Notes: generated by a model not told the origin, from the sequence alone. A stretch of DNA of 64,000 nucleotides from Rhodospirillaceae bacterium (GCA_028822445.1 JAPKDQ010000005.1:122135-186134); one strand, 5' to 3'; positions 1 to 9,354 are shown, numbered from the stretch's first letter. Numbers and translations are program-made.

Positions 1-477
1 CGGATCGTTTTCCAGATTGATGTCTTTCGTACCAAGGAAAACCCGATCAGCCGCAAAGAGTACCCGCTGCATTCACAGACGGATGTCTATCAGTCCTGCG
101 AACTGTGGGCGATCTCCAGCAGCTTGTCAGAAGTGGCTGATCCTAATGTCACGTCGGCCTCAAACCACACCGCCTGGGCCCGCAACGGTATGTGGTTACC
201 ATTCATGGAAATGGGCAACATTGCGGGGCATATGGTTTATCATTCTCAGTCCTTCAAGATGATGAATGGGGTTGATGGGCTACCCAACTACATCCGGGAC
301 TACACGGCGAAGCACCACCCAGAATACCTTGAGGCGCCGAGGGAGTGGCAGGGCTTGGCTGAAAACGAAAACACCTGGTCCTACGCCAAGAAAATCATCG
401 ATGCCAAGCGCGAAGAAGGGCAAGGCGGGCCCGGTGGAAAAGGCTCGGTCTTCGGGGTGCCAGACGCTGGGATGTAG
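1..477 (+). CDS. DUF1838 family protein, C-terminal part (cut by window edge)
   Basis: The frame is open from base 1 and ends at TAG 475-477, so only the last 158 residues are visible. The segment 'WLPFMEMGNIAGHMVY' followed by 'LPNYIRDYTAKHHPEYLEAP' matches the C-terminal pattern of the two complete DUF1838 proteins at 15425-16339 and 18469-19350 (PWLKM..PGHM...W.GKK...LP......PEL). The family has no established biochemical function. Those two relatives carry Tat signals, so this one may be exported too, but its N-terminus lies outside the window. The tail after the domain is rich in Gly and Lys. It is convergent with the CitE-like gene, with 35 bases between them. Confidence 0.8.
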   Translation, partial: RIVFQIDVFRTKENPISRKEYPLHSQTDVYQSCELWAISSSLSEVADPNVTSASNHTAWARNGMWLPFMEMGNIAGHMVYHSQSFKMMNGVDGLPNYIRDYTAKHHPEYLEAPREWQGLAENENTWSYAKKIIDAKREEGQGGPGGKGSVFGVPDAGM

Positions 478-512
478 CCTCCGACAACGCGTGGGTCACA
501 ATTCTTGAATAT

Positions 513-1202
513 CTAGCAAGGAGGATAGACAGCGTTGATCCGCTGCGCCTGCGCCTCATTCATGGCACAGCACCCGGTAAAGCCTAGCGCCAAAGAATGT
601 GTGAGGTGGGCTTCAAAACCGTCGCTGTCTGCAGTGTCGGCCCAGGGCATATCGAACGATGCTGTGCCCGCGGCTAGAGCAGCGGTCGCGATTCTGCAAC
701 GCACATCCATAATTCCGGGAATAAATAGGCCCGGCTCTGCACCTATATTTTTTTCTAGGTCGAACGCCCCAACAACCACTGAATCGACATCAGATTCCAC
801 AATAGCAGACACGTTTTCTAGTCCAATGAGTGTTTCTATAATCACATGCAGCGCCGATGCCCCAAGGTCTGAATCCGTAAGGTCTGCGCGCGCAGTGGCG
901 ACATCACCGGGGGTCTCCACCTTTGGCACAACAACGGCTGGGAGATACAGGCCGGACAAAGCCATCCGGTCCACCTGCCCCGCTTCTGACCCCCATGCAT
1001 TAACCCGAACCGCACAGCGCTCGTCATCAGCCCAGTCTGCGGACAAGCCCGTGCGCAGCATGATGCGAGCCCGCGGCTTTAATGCGTCCTCTACCGTACC
1101 CTCTAGGTCAAGCACGACAAGGTCTGCTGATCCGGCTAAAGCAGATCGGGACCTCACCGCGTCAAAAGCGGGCACTAGAGTGTAGGAACGAAGAATGGAC
1201 AT
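513..1202 (-). CDS. HpcH/HpaI aldolase / CitE-like lyase
   Basis: This 229-residue protein has the TIM-barrel pattern of the citrate lyase beta / HpcH-HpaI superfamily: 'VLDLEGTVEDALKPRAR' near the N-terminus (acidic metal and substrate region), 'VRVNAWGS', 'VVVPKVETPGDV', 'IETLIGLENVSAI' and 'GAFDLEKNIGAE'. Such enzymes cleave or form C-C bonds in acyl-CoA thioesters or 2-keto acids with a divalent metal in the cytoplasm. The ORF track extends 29 residues further, into the upstream gene. The ATG at 1202 (MSILRSYTL) lies 7 bases after that gene's stop and fits the family N-terminus. It is the last gene of an msrP - exported protein - lyase set on the minus strand. The substrate cannot be told from sequence. 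Confidence 0.8.
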   Translation of the reverse strand: MSILRSYTLVPAFDAVRSRSALAGSADLVVLDLEGTVEDALKPRARIMLRTGLSADWADDERCAVRVNAWGSEAGQVDRMALSGLYLPAVVVPKVETPGDVATARADLTDSDLGASALHVIIETLIGLENVSAIVESDVDSVVVGAFDLEKNIGAEPGLFIPGIMDVRCRIATAALAAGTASFDMPWADTADSDGFEAHLTHSLALGFTGCCAMNEAQAQRINAVYPPC

Positions 1203-1209
1203 TCTCTGA

Positions 1210-2007
1210 TCAGTCAAATATCGCAGGCATTTCCATGGTGATTGCCTCGTAGCCGTCGCGTGTACCAAGAGTAGAGCCCACCGTGTCAAAAGCTAGAGGC
1301 CGGTGCTCCCCATCAACCCAGAGGTTAAAAGCGAAGCTGACAACATCGCCCGTATCTGGCTTCGTGATCGTCTCAACAAAGAGATACTGTGACACTTCTT
1401 TGCCGTTAAATAGCTCAGTCCTCACAAAACGAATATCAGCATGTCCCTTGAGTAAGGTTTGGTCCTGGGTTAGCCCCTGCGCTATCCAACGAAACCTTTG
1501 GTTCCCACCCGCCTGGCGACTGTACTGGCGGGTCATAGTAAACATGGGCAACGCGCTTGGCGCCATATCGATTAGGCAATCTGGGTCACACGGCGCTGAA
1601 ACAAACCGGCGCACGTCGCCCACGCTTATTGTTACCGTCGCACTAGGTGGCGCCGAAACAATTCCAATATCGACAGGTTCTCCGTTGTAACTGGTTTTAC
1701 CAACTGCGGAGGTCGCCTGTTCATTCGCGTCGAACTCCCAGCGCCCCTCTGCGCGATAGCTGCCCTTGGACCCTGTAATCACACTTGTGACAACCCTGCC
1801 TCCATCAGCACGGCGAACAACCTCAAATGCTTCAGTGCGAGCGAACGGGCCATCAGCGACAGTGAGCACCCCGGCATCCTCAATTCGATCGTTGGCCTCA
1901 ATGGCGAACAGACTGGAGCGAACGACACCTGCCCCTTGCGCAGCAACCACTTGAACTGAGCTTAAAAGATAAAGACAAATGACTGCGGTTTGAGCGAGAA
2001 TATTCAT
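1210..2007 (-). CDS. Exported protein of unknown function
   Basis: This 265-residue protein begins with a typical Sec signal (MNILAQTAVICLYLLSSVQVVAAQ) and has no later membrane segment, so it is probably periplasmic. The mature part is rich in beta-forming segments and contains one close cysteine pair (APCDPDC), which could form a disulfide. I do not recognise a family. It lies 32 bases downstream of msrP and 7 bases upstream of the CitE-like gene, so the three are probably co-transcribed. That context gives no clear function; a role in handling an external substrate or in envelope maintenance beside MsrP is only a guess. Confidence 0.6.
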   Translation of the reverse strand: MNILAQTAVICLYLLSSVQVVAAQGAGVVRSSLFAIEANDRIEDAGVLTVADGPFARTEAFEVVRRADGGRVVTSVITGSKGSYRAEGRWEFDANEQATSAVGKTSYNGEPVDIGIVSAPPSATVTISVGDVRRFVSAPCDPDCLIDMAPSALPMFTMTRQYSRQAGGNQRFRWIAQGLTQDQTLLKGHADIRFVRTELFNGKEVSQYLFVETITKPDTGDVVSFAFNLWVDGEHRPLAFDTVGSTLGTRDGYEAITMEMPAIFD

Positions 2008-2039
2008 ATATCGACATTAACCGAGGAAGAGTCTTGCCC

Positions 2040-3017
2040 CTAATACTCTTTGCGCAGGTCCATGCCAGCGTAGAGCTCGCCCACCTCTTGCTCATAACCA
2101 TTAAACATGAGGGTCTCGCGGCGAAGGAAGTCACCAATCCGACGTTCACGCGCCTGAGACCAACGTGGGTGATCTACATTCGGGTTCACGTTGGCATAAA
2201 AACCATATTCCTTCGCAGCCATGACGTTCCAGGTATTTCGCGGTTGCTCATCCGTGAACGTAATCTTAACAATGGATTTAATGGATTTGAAGCCGTACTT
2301 CCACGGGGTCATTAGCCGGATAGGAGCACCGTTCTGGTTCGGCAATTCTTCTCCGTACAGACCGACTGCAAGAATAGCCAAAGGGTTCATAGCCTCATCC
2401 AATCTCAAGCCTTCAATGTAGGGCCACGGCAAAATGCGCCGCGAACGTTGGCCCACCATTTCTTCAGGACGGACGACCGTTTCAAAGCGGACATACTTGG
2501 CGGACCCTGAAGGTTCAAAACGCTTCACCACATCGGCAAGCGAAACTCCGACCCAAGGCACGACCATTGACCATGCTTCGACACACCGCAGTCGATAAAT
2601 TCTTTCTTCTAGGTCATGGGGCTTAAGAAAATCTTCTAAACCCATTCTGCCAGGATTCGCACATAGACCATCAACCGCAATCTCCCAGGGCTTAGGGTTA
2701 AATAGTCCGGCGTTTTCAACAGGGTCTCCCTTACCCGTACCGAATTCATAAAAGTTATTGTAGGACGTGACGTCGCCATAAGGCGTCAGAGGGTCGTCTT
2801 CCCCTAGTTTGGAATACCCCTCCACCACTGATTTAAGGCCCGGATTCATCCCAGGCGAATTCACTTTCGCAGCAACTGGTTTGATGATCGCACCCATGGC
2901 GACTGAACCCGCTACAAGTCCTGTTCCCGCAATAAATTTGCGTCGGTTCAGATATTGGTCCTTAGGAGTAATCTCACTGGACTTAGGGTCAGATTTACAG
3001 GCAATCCGAATCAGCAT
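2040..3017 (-). CDS. msrP: Protein-methionine-sulfoxide reductase catalytic subunit MsrP (YedY)
   Basis: This 325-residue molybdopterin enzyme has a Tat signal ([14 protein letters not shown]), the sulfite-oxidase-fold sequence, and the cysteine of '[11 protein letters not shown]' that binds molybdenum. Motifs '[11 protein letters not shown]', '[22 protein letters not shown]' (start of the cofactor-binding part) and 'PRNTWN' are typical. MsrP reduces methionine sulfoxide in periplasmic proteins with electrons from the quinone pool through the haem membrane protein MsrQ. No msrQ is adjacent: the downstream genes encode an unrelated exported protein and a lyase. The start is well supported, since AAGGAG lies just upstream of ATG 3017. 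The length is normal for the family. Confidence 0.93.
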   Translation of the reverse strand: MLIRIACKSDPKSSEITPKDQYLNRRKFIAGTGLVAGSVAMGAIIKPVAAKVNSPGMNPGLKSVVEGYSKLGEDDPLTPYGDVTSYNNFYEFGTGKGDPVENAGLFNPKPWEIAVDGLCANPGRMGLEDFLKPHDLEERIYRLRCVEAWSMVVPWVGVSLADVVKRFEPSGSAKYVRFETVVRPEEMVGQRSRRILPWPYIEGLRLDEAMNPLAILAVGLYGEELPNQNGAPIRLMTPWKYGFKSIKSIVKITFTDEQPRNTWNVMAAKEYGFYANVNPNVDHPRWSQARERRIGDFLRRETLMFNGYEQEVGELYAGMDLRKEY

Positions 3018-3378
3018 GGGAACTCCTTATCAATTCAAACTGCGCCGACACCGCCGACACTTAATATTTATCATATATAATACGACCCGGCGGACTTTCC
3101 CGATCACTTTAGGAAACATTGCATAACAAAGGTCTGGATTTGCCTCACACCCCAGTAATGGGACAAGCAAGTCATCCGATGGTTAATCAATGCCTGGGTG
3201 ACCTAAAGTCGGCGAACACACGGTTTCTAACGCAGTGAGCAAATTTATCTCAAATCAAGTTCATTGATTCACTCGCCGGTAACCATTTTCAAATACTGTT
3301 CATCTAAATGAATGCCGCCGATTTTTCGTAATGAAAAGGTATCCGCCTAAACAAAGCGGGAAGCTCTTGAGGAGAGTT
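3018..3378. promoter_or_regulatory. Divergent intergenic region (msrP / REC-GGDEF)
   Basis: About 360 bases lie between the divergent starts of msrP and the response-regulator gene. The stretch is AT-rich near 3060-3090 and 3240-3340 and must hold both promoters. No clear operator, RNA gene or conserved small ORF was seen. The only firm signals are the ribosome-binding sites at each edge: AAGGAG before msrP and TTGAGGAGAG before ATG 3379. Confidence 0.5.
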
Positions 3379-4350
3379 ATGGATCGACTAAAAGCTCACG
3401 TGTCCGAATCCCTCCGTATTCTGCTGTTTGAAGACAACGCGATAGACGCAAGTTTAATCACCCGCTTCTTGGAAGCAAGCGGGATCAAACGTTGCAACAT
3501 CGTCACTACGGACGCAATTACTAACGCAATGGATGTTCTAACCAACAAAGATATCGACCTTTGCCTGACCGATTACTATCTCGGTCCAAACACAGGGTTT
3601 GACCTGATGGATGAAGCCAAACGTCGGAATATTGACGTTCCGTTCATTATGCTGACGGCGATGGAAGACCCTTCAGTCGACGAAGGCGCGCTCGCACGCG
3701 GAGCATATGGCTTCATTATCAAAGGCGAACTGACAATTGAAAATCTAGAGCACACAATTCTATGTACGCTCGCTCGCCATCGTAAAGCACCAGCTTTATC
3801 CAAAGCGGCTTTTCGCGACCCTCTGTCAAACCTATCGAATCGTAAAGCCATTTTAGATCACTTGGGCGGCGTCATCATGACGCCGCCGGAGAGTGGTCAG
3901 GCGATCGGCGCACTTCTCTACGTTAGCATCAATGGCCTCAAGTTCATCACTGAAGCTTATGGCATGAAAGTAGGTGATGCGATCCTACGCGAAACTGGGC
4001 GCCGCCTTAAGTCAATCAAGTGTACAAGCGAAATGATGGCACGTTTGGACAGCGACGAGTTTGGCTGCGTGGTTGATCAAGTAGATGGCATTGGCCAAGC
4101 AATGATAGTCGGACGCAGAATAGCGACAGCTTTTTCACAACCCGTGCGTACCTTTGATGGTCAACACGACATTAGCGGCGCCATAGGTTTAGCCCTGTTT
4201 AGCCGGAGCTGCGCAACCGACGCCCACCCGGCGACCGCGCACGAAACCGAGCTAGATGTGCTCCAGAGAGCGGCAGAAGCCATGGTTAAGGCAAAGCGAA
4301 CATGCCGCATCACACGGGCCACGGAAATCGGGCTAGCAACAACTCACTAG
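3379..4350 (+). CDS. Response regulator with degenerate GGDEF domain
   Basis: The 323-residue product has an N-terminal receiver domain: acidic pair 'FEDN', phospho-acceptor Asp in 'LCLTDYYLG' (about residue 65), 'MLTAME' and the conserved Lys in 'GFIIKGE'. From about residue 150 a GGDEF-type fold begins ('DPLSNLSNRKAILDHL'), but the signature reads 'RLDSDEFGCV' instead of RLGGDEF. Both glycines of the catalytic loop are lost, which normally abolishes diguanylate cyclase activity, so it may be an inactive or ligand-sensing domain. The start was moved from 3331 to ATG 3379 because of the strong TTGAGGAGAG site just upstream. No partner histidine kinase is adjacent. Confidence 0.85.
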   Translation: MDRLKAHVSESLRILLFEDNAIDASLITRFLEASGIKRCNIVTTDAITNAMDVLTNKDIDLCLTDYYLGPNTGFDLMDEAKRRNIDVPFIMLTAMEDPSVDEGALARGAYGFIIKGELTIENLEHTILCTLARHRKAPALSKAAFRDPLSNLSNRKAILDHLGGVIMTPPESGQAIGALLYVSINGLKFITEAYGMKVGDAILRETGRRLKSIKCTSEMMARLDSDEFGCVVDQVDGIGQAMIVGRRIATAFSQPVRTFDGQHDISGAIGLALFSRSCATDAHPATAHETELDVLQRAAEAMVKAKRTCRITRATEIGLATTH

Positions 4351-4395
4351 GCTGCCGCCCCCTGCACCCCATCTGAGCAGCGATTGCATGGCGGG

Positions 4396-4419
4396 CATCT
4401 CTGCAGCCGGGCAGAGATG
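4396..4419. other. Hairpin downstream of REC-GGDEF gene
   Basis: CATCTCTGC (4396-4404) and GCAGAGATG (4411-4419) form a perfect 9-bp stem with a 6-base loop, in the 233-base gap between the convergent REC-GGDEF and trkH genes. There is no T-run on either side, so it is not a standard Rho-independent terminator. It may be a transcript-end structure. The rest of this gap shows no ORF or RNA. Confidence 0.35.
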
Positions 4420-4583
4420 TGCAAGAGCAATCAAATTAGTGACGACTTGGTTAATCCCGCCGCACAAGGTTTAGAAGACGCCATGGAATAGGGTCGTGAA
4501 CTAGCGGCATACGTAACTCCACCCAGCCTTACATATCAGCCCGGTGATACAATGAACGATCCAGAAAACTCGATCATGCCTGT

Positions 4584-6023
4584 CTAAAAGTCTCTCCAAA
4601 ATCGGCGAGTCCCCAATACAAACAAGATAAATAGCTCAAGACGACCAAGTAGCATTCCACCTGCTAAGAACCACTTTGCTGCACCAGACAACTCTCCAAA
4701 GTTCCCAGCCAGCCCGCCAACCGCCCCAAGACCGGGGCCGACATTTGTCAAAGCGGTGGCAGCAGCTGAAACACTCGTCTGGAAATCAAGCCCGGTAAGA
4801 GCAAGCCCAACAGACAGTCCAAACCAACTCACAAGATAGAGTGCCAAGAACGCGGTAACAGACAGAACGATTTCGGAGGATACTTCGTGGCCATCATAGG
4901 TGACCGGAAAAACACCATGTGGATGGATGAGCCGATTAACCTGAGATTTAAGAAACGACCACATGAGCTGGTACCGGAAAATCTTCACAGACCCTGTCGT
5001 TGATCCAGAACACCCGCCCGCGAACGTAATGATAAGAAAAACGACAGATGCGCTGCCCCAGACAGTGTAGTCAGCGTTTACGTATCCGGTCGTTGTAATA
5101 ATCGAAACGGCATTAAAGGCGGCTTGTGAGAAAGCGTCGAACAAAGGCAAGGATGTTGTGCGCCAAGCCCACAATGTCAGGATCGCCACGACTAGAACAC
5201 AAAACCCAAGAAAGAACCGAACCTGCGCATTCTTGAAGAGCAATGTCGGGTCTCGACCTATCGCCTTCAGGTATAAAACAAACGGAAGGGCACCCATGAG
5301 CATGAAGAGTATCGCGACCCATGGCAAAGCTGGCGCGCTAAAATATGAGAACGACACGTCATGTGTTGAGAATCCGCCCGTCGCTATTGTTGTCATCGCG
5401 TGATTAAGAGCATCAAACGGGTCCATTCCTGCCGCACCATATGCAACAGCACAGGCTAGCGTAAGAAAGACATAGACAGCGCCAATGCCCGTCGCAATTT
5501 CCTTGGCACGAGGCAGAACCTTGTCTGACGTATCGGAATTCTCGGTCTTCATGAGTTGCATTCCGCCGACACTCAGCAGAGGCAAAATGGCGACACCCAT
5601 AACGATGATCCCGATACCACCGCTCCACTGAAGCATCGATCGCCACAACAACAATCCAGGTGGTAGCTCGTCGAGCCCGGACAACACCGTTGACCCCGTC
5701 GTCGTTAGGCCTGAGACACTTTCAAACACCGCGTCCGTAATACTGATGCCCTGTCCGCTAAACAAAAATGGAACAGCACCAAATATTGGAAGCACGAGCC
5801 ATGCAGCCGCTGTTAATAAATAGGCCTCGCGTATGGTTAAACGTTCGGGATGATTGGAATTGGCTAAAAGTAGTGCCATACCGAAAAAGAGTGTTAGCAG
5901 AGAAGAAACTGCGAATACCATCCAGTCCGGATTACCAGAGACACGGTCAACAATCAAAGGCACCGTCTCAACAGCAGCAAGAACGGTTAAAAGTCCGCCT
6001 AAAATATAGAGAATTTTACTCAT
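4584..6023 (-). CDS. trkH: Trk-type potassium uptake membrane protein TrkH
   Basis: This 479-residue protein is very hydrophobic, with about ten or more membrane spans and the repeated K+ filter segments of the Trk/Ktr family: 'SVSGLTTTGSTVL', 'MTTIATGGFSTHD', 'VSIITTTGYVNADY' and 'ALTNVGPGLGAVG'. It forms the ion-conducting subunit for K+ uptake in the inner membrane, normally gated by the NAD-binding protein TrkA, which is not in the window. The start overlaps the stop of the upstream SnoaL-like gene in an ATGA arrangement (6020-6023), implying translational coupling. Confidence 0.93.
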   Translation of the reverse strand: MSKILYILGGLLTVLAAVETVPLIVDRVSGNPDWMVFAVSSLLTLFFGMALLLANSNHPERLTIREAYLLTAAAWLVLPIFGAVPFLFSGQGISITDAVFESVSGLTTTGSTVLSGLDELPPGLLLWRSMLQWSGGIGIIVMGVAILPLLSVGGMQLMKTENSDTSDKVLPRAKEIATGIGAVYVFLTLACAVAYGAAGMDPFDALNHAMTTIATGGFSTHDVSFSYFSAPALPWVAILFMLMGALPFVLYLKAIGRDPTLLFKNAQVRFFLGFCVLVVAILTLWAWRTTSLPLFDAFSQAAFNAVSIITTTGYVNADYTVWGSASVVFLIITFAGGCSGSTTGSVKIFRYQLMWSFLKSQVNRLIHPHGVFPVTYDGHEVSSEIVLSVTAFLALYLVSWFGLSVGLALTGLDFQTSVSAAATALTNVGPGLGAVGGLAGNFGELSGAAKWFLAGGMLLGRLELFILFVLGTRRFWRDF

Positions 6024-6481
6024 AAAATTACTGGTGCACTGGCAGCGTCAGGGGTGGGAGTGTCCATATCTCGGTGAATGCGCCATTGGCCATCGTAGCC
6101 CTTCTTGTACAGGATTAAAGCTCGGCCAGAATCGTAAACAGGCTCTCTACCAGACATCGATTGGTATGTTAGCGCAAAGCGCGCCACGTTCCATGCGAAG
6201 CGCGCTATGGCTTCCAATTTTTCGACACCAAAGGTAACGGCTAAGTTAGTATATTCCGCTACGGACACAAAAAAATTACGGGTTTCTTCTCGACCACGCA
6301 TCGCTGGGCGGCGGCGCGCCATCACCCAGCCATATTCGTTATATAAGTCCGCGAGCACCTCGAAATCGCGGGCGCCATAGGCAGCCTGCCATTGAACCTC
6401 AATCGCATCTATCGCGGCATAGTCTTCTTCTGTGCCACCGCGTTTCTGATAGCCCCAACTCGGCGTCGAAAGCAGGGTCAT
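6020..6481 (-). CDS. SnoaL-like / DUF4440 (NTF2-fold) protein
   Basis: This 153-residue protein shows the NTF2-like pattern of DUF4440/SnoaL-like proteins: an N-terminal helix 'IDAIEVQWQAAYGARDFEVLADLY', 'GREETRNFF' and a C-terminal strand pattern ending 'GQWRIHRDMDTPT'. Members bind small hydrophobic molecules or act as isomerases or hydrolases; the function here is unknown. A start nearer 'GGTEEDYAAID' is possible. It is upstream of trkH with a 4-base overlap, so the two are co-translated, an unusual pairing. Confidence 0.65.
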   Translation of the reverse strand: MTLLSTPSWGYQKRGGTEEDYAAIDAIEVQWQAAYGARDFEVLADLYNEYGWVMARRRPAMRGREETRNFFVSVAEYTNLAVTFGVEKLEAIARFAWNVARFALTYQSMSGREPVYDSGRALILYKKGYDGQWRIHRDMDTPTPDAASAPVIL

Positions 6482-6617
6482 AGAAAAAAAGTCACATAAA
6501 GACCGACACGACTAAGCATGAGTTTCCTCCTAAAGACTAAGGCAGAGCCTAGCGCAAGACAAACCTTTCGGTATGATGCCTTAACTCAAATGACCAACAG
6601 GGGACCGAGGGGCAACC

Positions 6618-7292
6618 ATGTACGTCACATCATACGATCTACTAATCTATATCCATACACTGCTCTTTGTGTACTGGTTAGGCGGAGACTTAGGCGTTTA
6701 CCTGTCGGCTAAATTCGTCGCAGACCGCAATCTTTCAATAGAAGAACGATTCCGCTTTATGCATGTCCTCATGCAATGCGACATGGGGCCTCGGACGGCC
6801 TTGATCGGCCTCATTCCTCTTGGATTCCAAATGGCATGGATGCAAGGCCTGTCACCCATTGGTGGCCCCCCATTAGTCGTTATTTGGGTTTGTGCCCTCA
6901 CCTGGCTCGCCGCAAATTGGTGGATGTTCTTTAACGAACGGCACCCCATGACCGCAAAACTGAAGGGCATCGACATGTATATTCGTTATGCCGTGATACT
7001 TGGTATGGGTGGCCTTGGCCTTATGTCCTTGATCACCGAAGCCCCTATTCAAGACAAGTGGCTCGCGTCCAAAATATTCCTCTTCGGATGTGCAGTTGTC
7101 CTTGGCGTCTATCTCAGGGGTGAAATCAAAAATTGGGTGATCGGCTTCGGCATGGTTAGGGCTGGCGGGGACGAAGCGACAAAGGGCAATGATATTATCG
7201 AGGCCGCGTCAGGCCGCTCCAAGGTTGCAGCTTTAATGCTTTGGACGATCGTCGCAGTCATTGCCTTTTTGGGGAAAGTAAAACCGTTTTAG
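6618..7292 (+). CDS. Multi-pass inner-membrane protein, unknown function
   Basis: The 224-residue product has about five or six hydrophobic segments: residues ~8-28 'IYIHTLLFVYWLGGDLGVYL', ~55-75, ~80-100 'VVIWVCALTWLAANWWMFF', ~120-140, ~150-170, and the C-terminal 'LMLWTIVAVIAFLGKV'. Two conserved-looking His residues (IHTLLF and RFMHVL) in or near membrane helices could bind haem or metal, as in CopD- or DUF2269-like proteins, but I cannot assign a family. The ATG at 6618 follows the G-rich site 'GACCGAGGGGCAACC'. It stands alone between trkH and the exported SDR. Confidence 0.55.
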   Translation: MYVTSYDLLIYIHTLLFVYWLGGDLGVYLSAKFVADRNLSIEERFRFMHVLMQCDMGPRTALIGLIPLGFQMAWMQGLSPIGGPPLVVIWVCALTWLAANWWMFFNERHPMTAKLKGIDMYIRYAVILGMGGLGLMSLITEAPIQDKWLASKIFLFGCAVVLGVYLRGEIKNWVIGFGMVRAGGDEATKGNDIIEAASGRSKVAALMLWTIVAVIAFLGKVKPF

Positions 7293-7466
7293 GCTCTTAA
7301 GGCAGACTTAGCACCGCGCTTGTCGATACTTCAGAAAGGTTGCCGCTGGTGCCTGAAGCTCAAGTTCCAATGCTAGCGTTACACTTAACAATATCACTCG
7401 GGGCGGCGATTGAAAGGTCCCGCCCTGTCTGGGTTTAGACCGATAACAATCTGAAGGGAAAGCCGG

Positions 7467-8288
7467 ATGTTACAGTTACGCATCGCGCTTATAGCCGCTG
7501 CTTTGTTTATTCTAGACAGCGGGAGCGCTGACCCTGCAACAGCAAAAACTGTTTTGGTAACAGGGTCTTCACAGGGTCATGGGCTCGCATTTATTAATGA
7601 CTATGCAGAACGCGGCTGGACCGTCATCGCAACAACCCGCACGCCCAGCACGGCTACGCAGTTGCAGGCGCTTGCTGCAAGTTTCCCTGACGTCACCGTT
7701 GAGGAGTTGGACGTCACGGACTTTGCTGAAATTGATGCCCTTGCAGACAAATATAAGAATACACCAATCGATGTCCTTAACCTCAACGGTGCTATCAACA
7801 CCTTTCGTGTCGGTCGAAACACACACGGTGAAACCGACTATGCATGGCTTGAGCAAGTGCTGAAGACGAACATCGTCGGACAGCTCTATGTTTCCGAGGC
7901 ATTTCTAGAGCACGTCGCCGCAAGTGATCAGAAAACCATCGCCGTCATGAGTGCTGTCGGTGGCTCAATCACAAACGTCCGAAGCGCTACAGCGCCATCT
8001 TACCGTACCAGTAAAGCAGGCCTAAACATGTTGATGCGAACGTATGGTGAAGCCGTCAAAGACCGAGGTGTAATCGTTGCTGTCATCGCGCCGGGTACGA
8101 TAGATACGGAGAATTACATGAAGGTCGAAGACCCCTCCACACTTTCCGACAGAAACCAGCGCATGGTGGCCGCAAATTCTTATGCGCCGCGCGAGGCCAT
8201 TGGAAAAATGATCGACCTCATCGATAGCCTAACCCTTGATGACATCAGCACATTTCACAAGTGGGATGGTACGACCCTTCCGTGGTAG
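7467..8288 (+). CDS. SDR family oxidoreductase with N-terminal signal peptide
   Basis: This 273-residue SDR has an unusual N-terminus, MLQLRIALIAAALFILDSG, a good Sec-type signal ahead of the Rossmann domain. The domain looks active: cofactor motif 'TGSSQGHG' (TGxxxGxG), 'DVTDF', Ser in 'VMSAVGGS' and the catalytic Tyr/Lys of 'YRTSK'. SDRs reduce or oxidise alcohols and ketones with NAD(P)(H), which is not freely available in the periplasm, so an exported or membrane-tethered form is odd. A good ribosome-binding site (GAAGGGAAAGCCGG) supports this start, so the signal is not an over-extension. It is followed 55 bases later by a TAXI-TRAP operon, suggesting oxidation outside and then import. 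Confidence 0.8.
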   Translation: MLQLRIALIAAALFILDSGSADPATAKTVLVTGSSQGHGLAFINDYAERGWTVIATTRTPSTATQLQALAASFPDVTVEELDVTDFAEIDALADKYKNTPIDVLNLNGAINTFRVGRNTHGETDYAWLEQVLKTNIVGQLYVSEAFLEHVAASDQKTIAVMSAVGGSITNVRSATAPSYRTSKAGLNMLMRTYGEAVKDRGVIVAVIAPGTIDTENYMKVEDPSTLSDRNQRMVAANSYAPREAIGKMIDLIDSLTLDDISTFHKWDGTTLPW

Positions 8289-8343
8289 GCATAAGGCCCC
8301 ATAGGCTCTTTGATTAGCCTGCGCCCTCCCCTACACTCCGGTG

Positions 8344-9354
8344 ATGAATCACAGATCAATACTATCAAAGGCCGCCCTGACGCTCACTTTATTTACGAGT
8401 TCCGTTCAGGCAGAGTCCTACCTATTGGCCACCGCAACAACGGGTGGCACCTATTATCCAGTTGGTGTTGCGCTCGCCACGTTGACGAAAGTTAGACTAG
8501 AGCCAAACGGCGGGCCTTCCCTCTCAGCAATCTCATCCGCGGGTTCCGCAGAGAACATTAAGTTGCTTCGAGAAAAACAAGTTCGGTTTGCAATTCTACA
8601 AGGGATCTACGGGGCTTGGGCTAAAAATGGCAGCGGTGCGTTACAAACCGAAGGCCCGCAAAACCACCTTCGTTCCATCACAACGTTGTGGCCTAATGTT
8701 GAGCACTGGCTCGTCCGCAAAAAATTCGCACCCACCGGAACTGTTGCAGATTTCGACGCACTCAAAGGCGAACGTCTCTCTATAGGAGCCAGAAACTCTG
8801 GAACGGAAGGCTCGGGCCGGGCTCTTTTGACACAGCTGGGCTATACCCCTGACACAGATTTTGATCTTGTCTTTCAAGGCTATGGGCCAAGCGCCGATGG
8901 ACTTCAAAATAACACTATAGCGGCTGCCAATCTCCCAGCAGGACCGCCCGTCGGGGCCGTGACTCGGGCCTTTGCTGCATCAAGAAACAAGCTAAGTTTG
9001 CTTTCCTTTACTGATGCACAAATGATTCAAGCAAATACACCACGCGCTTTATGGACACGCTATACGATCCCGGCCGGGACCTACCCTGGACAGGACAATG
9101 ACGTCCAAACACTGGCGCAGTCCAATTTCTTAGCCGTCCATGAAGCCGTGTCTGACGAAGACGTATACCAGATCGTGTCCACCATTTATGAGAACCTGGC
9201 TTTCCTCAAAGCCATTCACAAGGCGACATCGGACATGAGCGTCGAAAATGCCTTGCCAGGCTTACCGCTCCCACTGCACCCGGGCGCAGCCAAGTTTTAT
9301 CGAGAGTCAGGGCTGGCAATTCCTGACACTCTGCGACCGCCCAAGGCACCATAA
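8344..9354 (+). CDS. TAXI-family TRAP transporter solute-binding protein
   Basis: The 336-residue periplasmic binding protein has a signal peptide (about residues 1-24, ending SSVQA-ES) and the TAXI hallmark 'YLLATATTGGTYYPVGVALATL', followed by 'GSAENIKLLREKQVRFAILQG' and 'RLSIGARNSGTEGSGRALL'. It delivers an organic acid or amino acid to the TRAP permease encoded 2 bases downstream. The ORF track starts at GTG 8341; the next codon, ATG 8344, is chosen, although neither has a clear Shine-Dalgarno site. Ligand unknown. Confidence 0.88.
   Translation: MNHRSILSKAALTLTLFTSSVQAESYLLATATTGGTYYPVGVALATLTKVRLEPNGGPSLSAISSAGSAENIKLLREKQVRFAILQGIYGAWAKNGSGALQTEGPQNHLRSITTLWPNVEHWLVRKKFAPTGTVADFDALKGERLSIGARNSGTEGSGRALLTQLGYTPDTDFDLVFQGYGPSADGLQNNTIAAANLPAGPPVGAVTRAFAASRNKLSLLSFTDAQMIQANTPRALWTRYTIPAGTYPGQDNDVQTLAQSNFLAVHEAVSDEDVYQIVSTIYENLAFLKAIHKATSDMSVENALPGLPLPLHPGAAKFYRESGLAIPDTLRPPKAP

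Noticed and set aside
535-1185. 216-residue plus-strand ORF
   Set aside because: Antisense to the CitE-like lyase, with Ser/Thr/Arg-rich low-complexity translation typical of a shadow.
2040-7292. Membrane protein at 6618 as MsrQ partner of MsrP
   Set aside because: It is 3.6 kb away on the other strand and lacks the ferric-reductase-like pattern of MsrQ.
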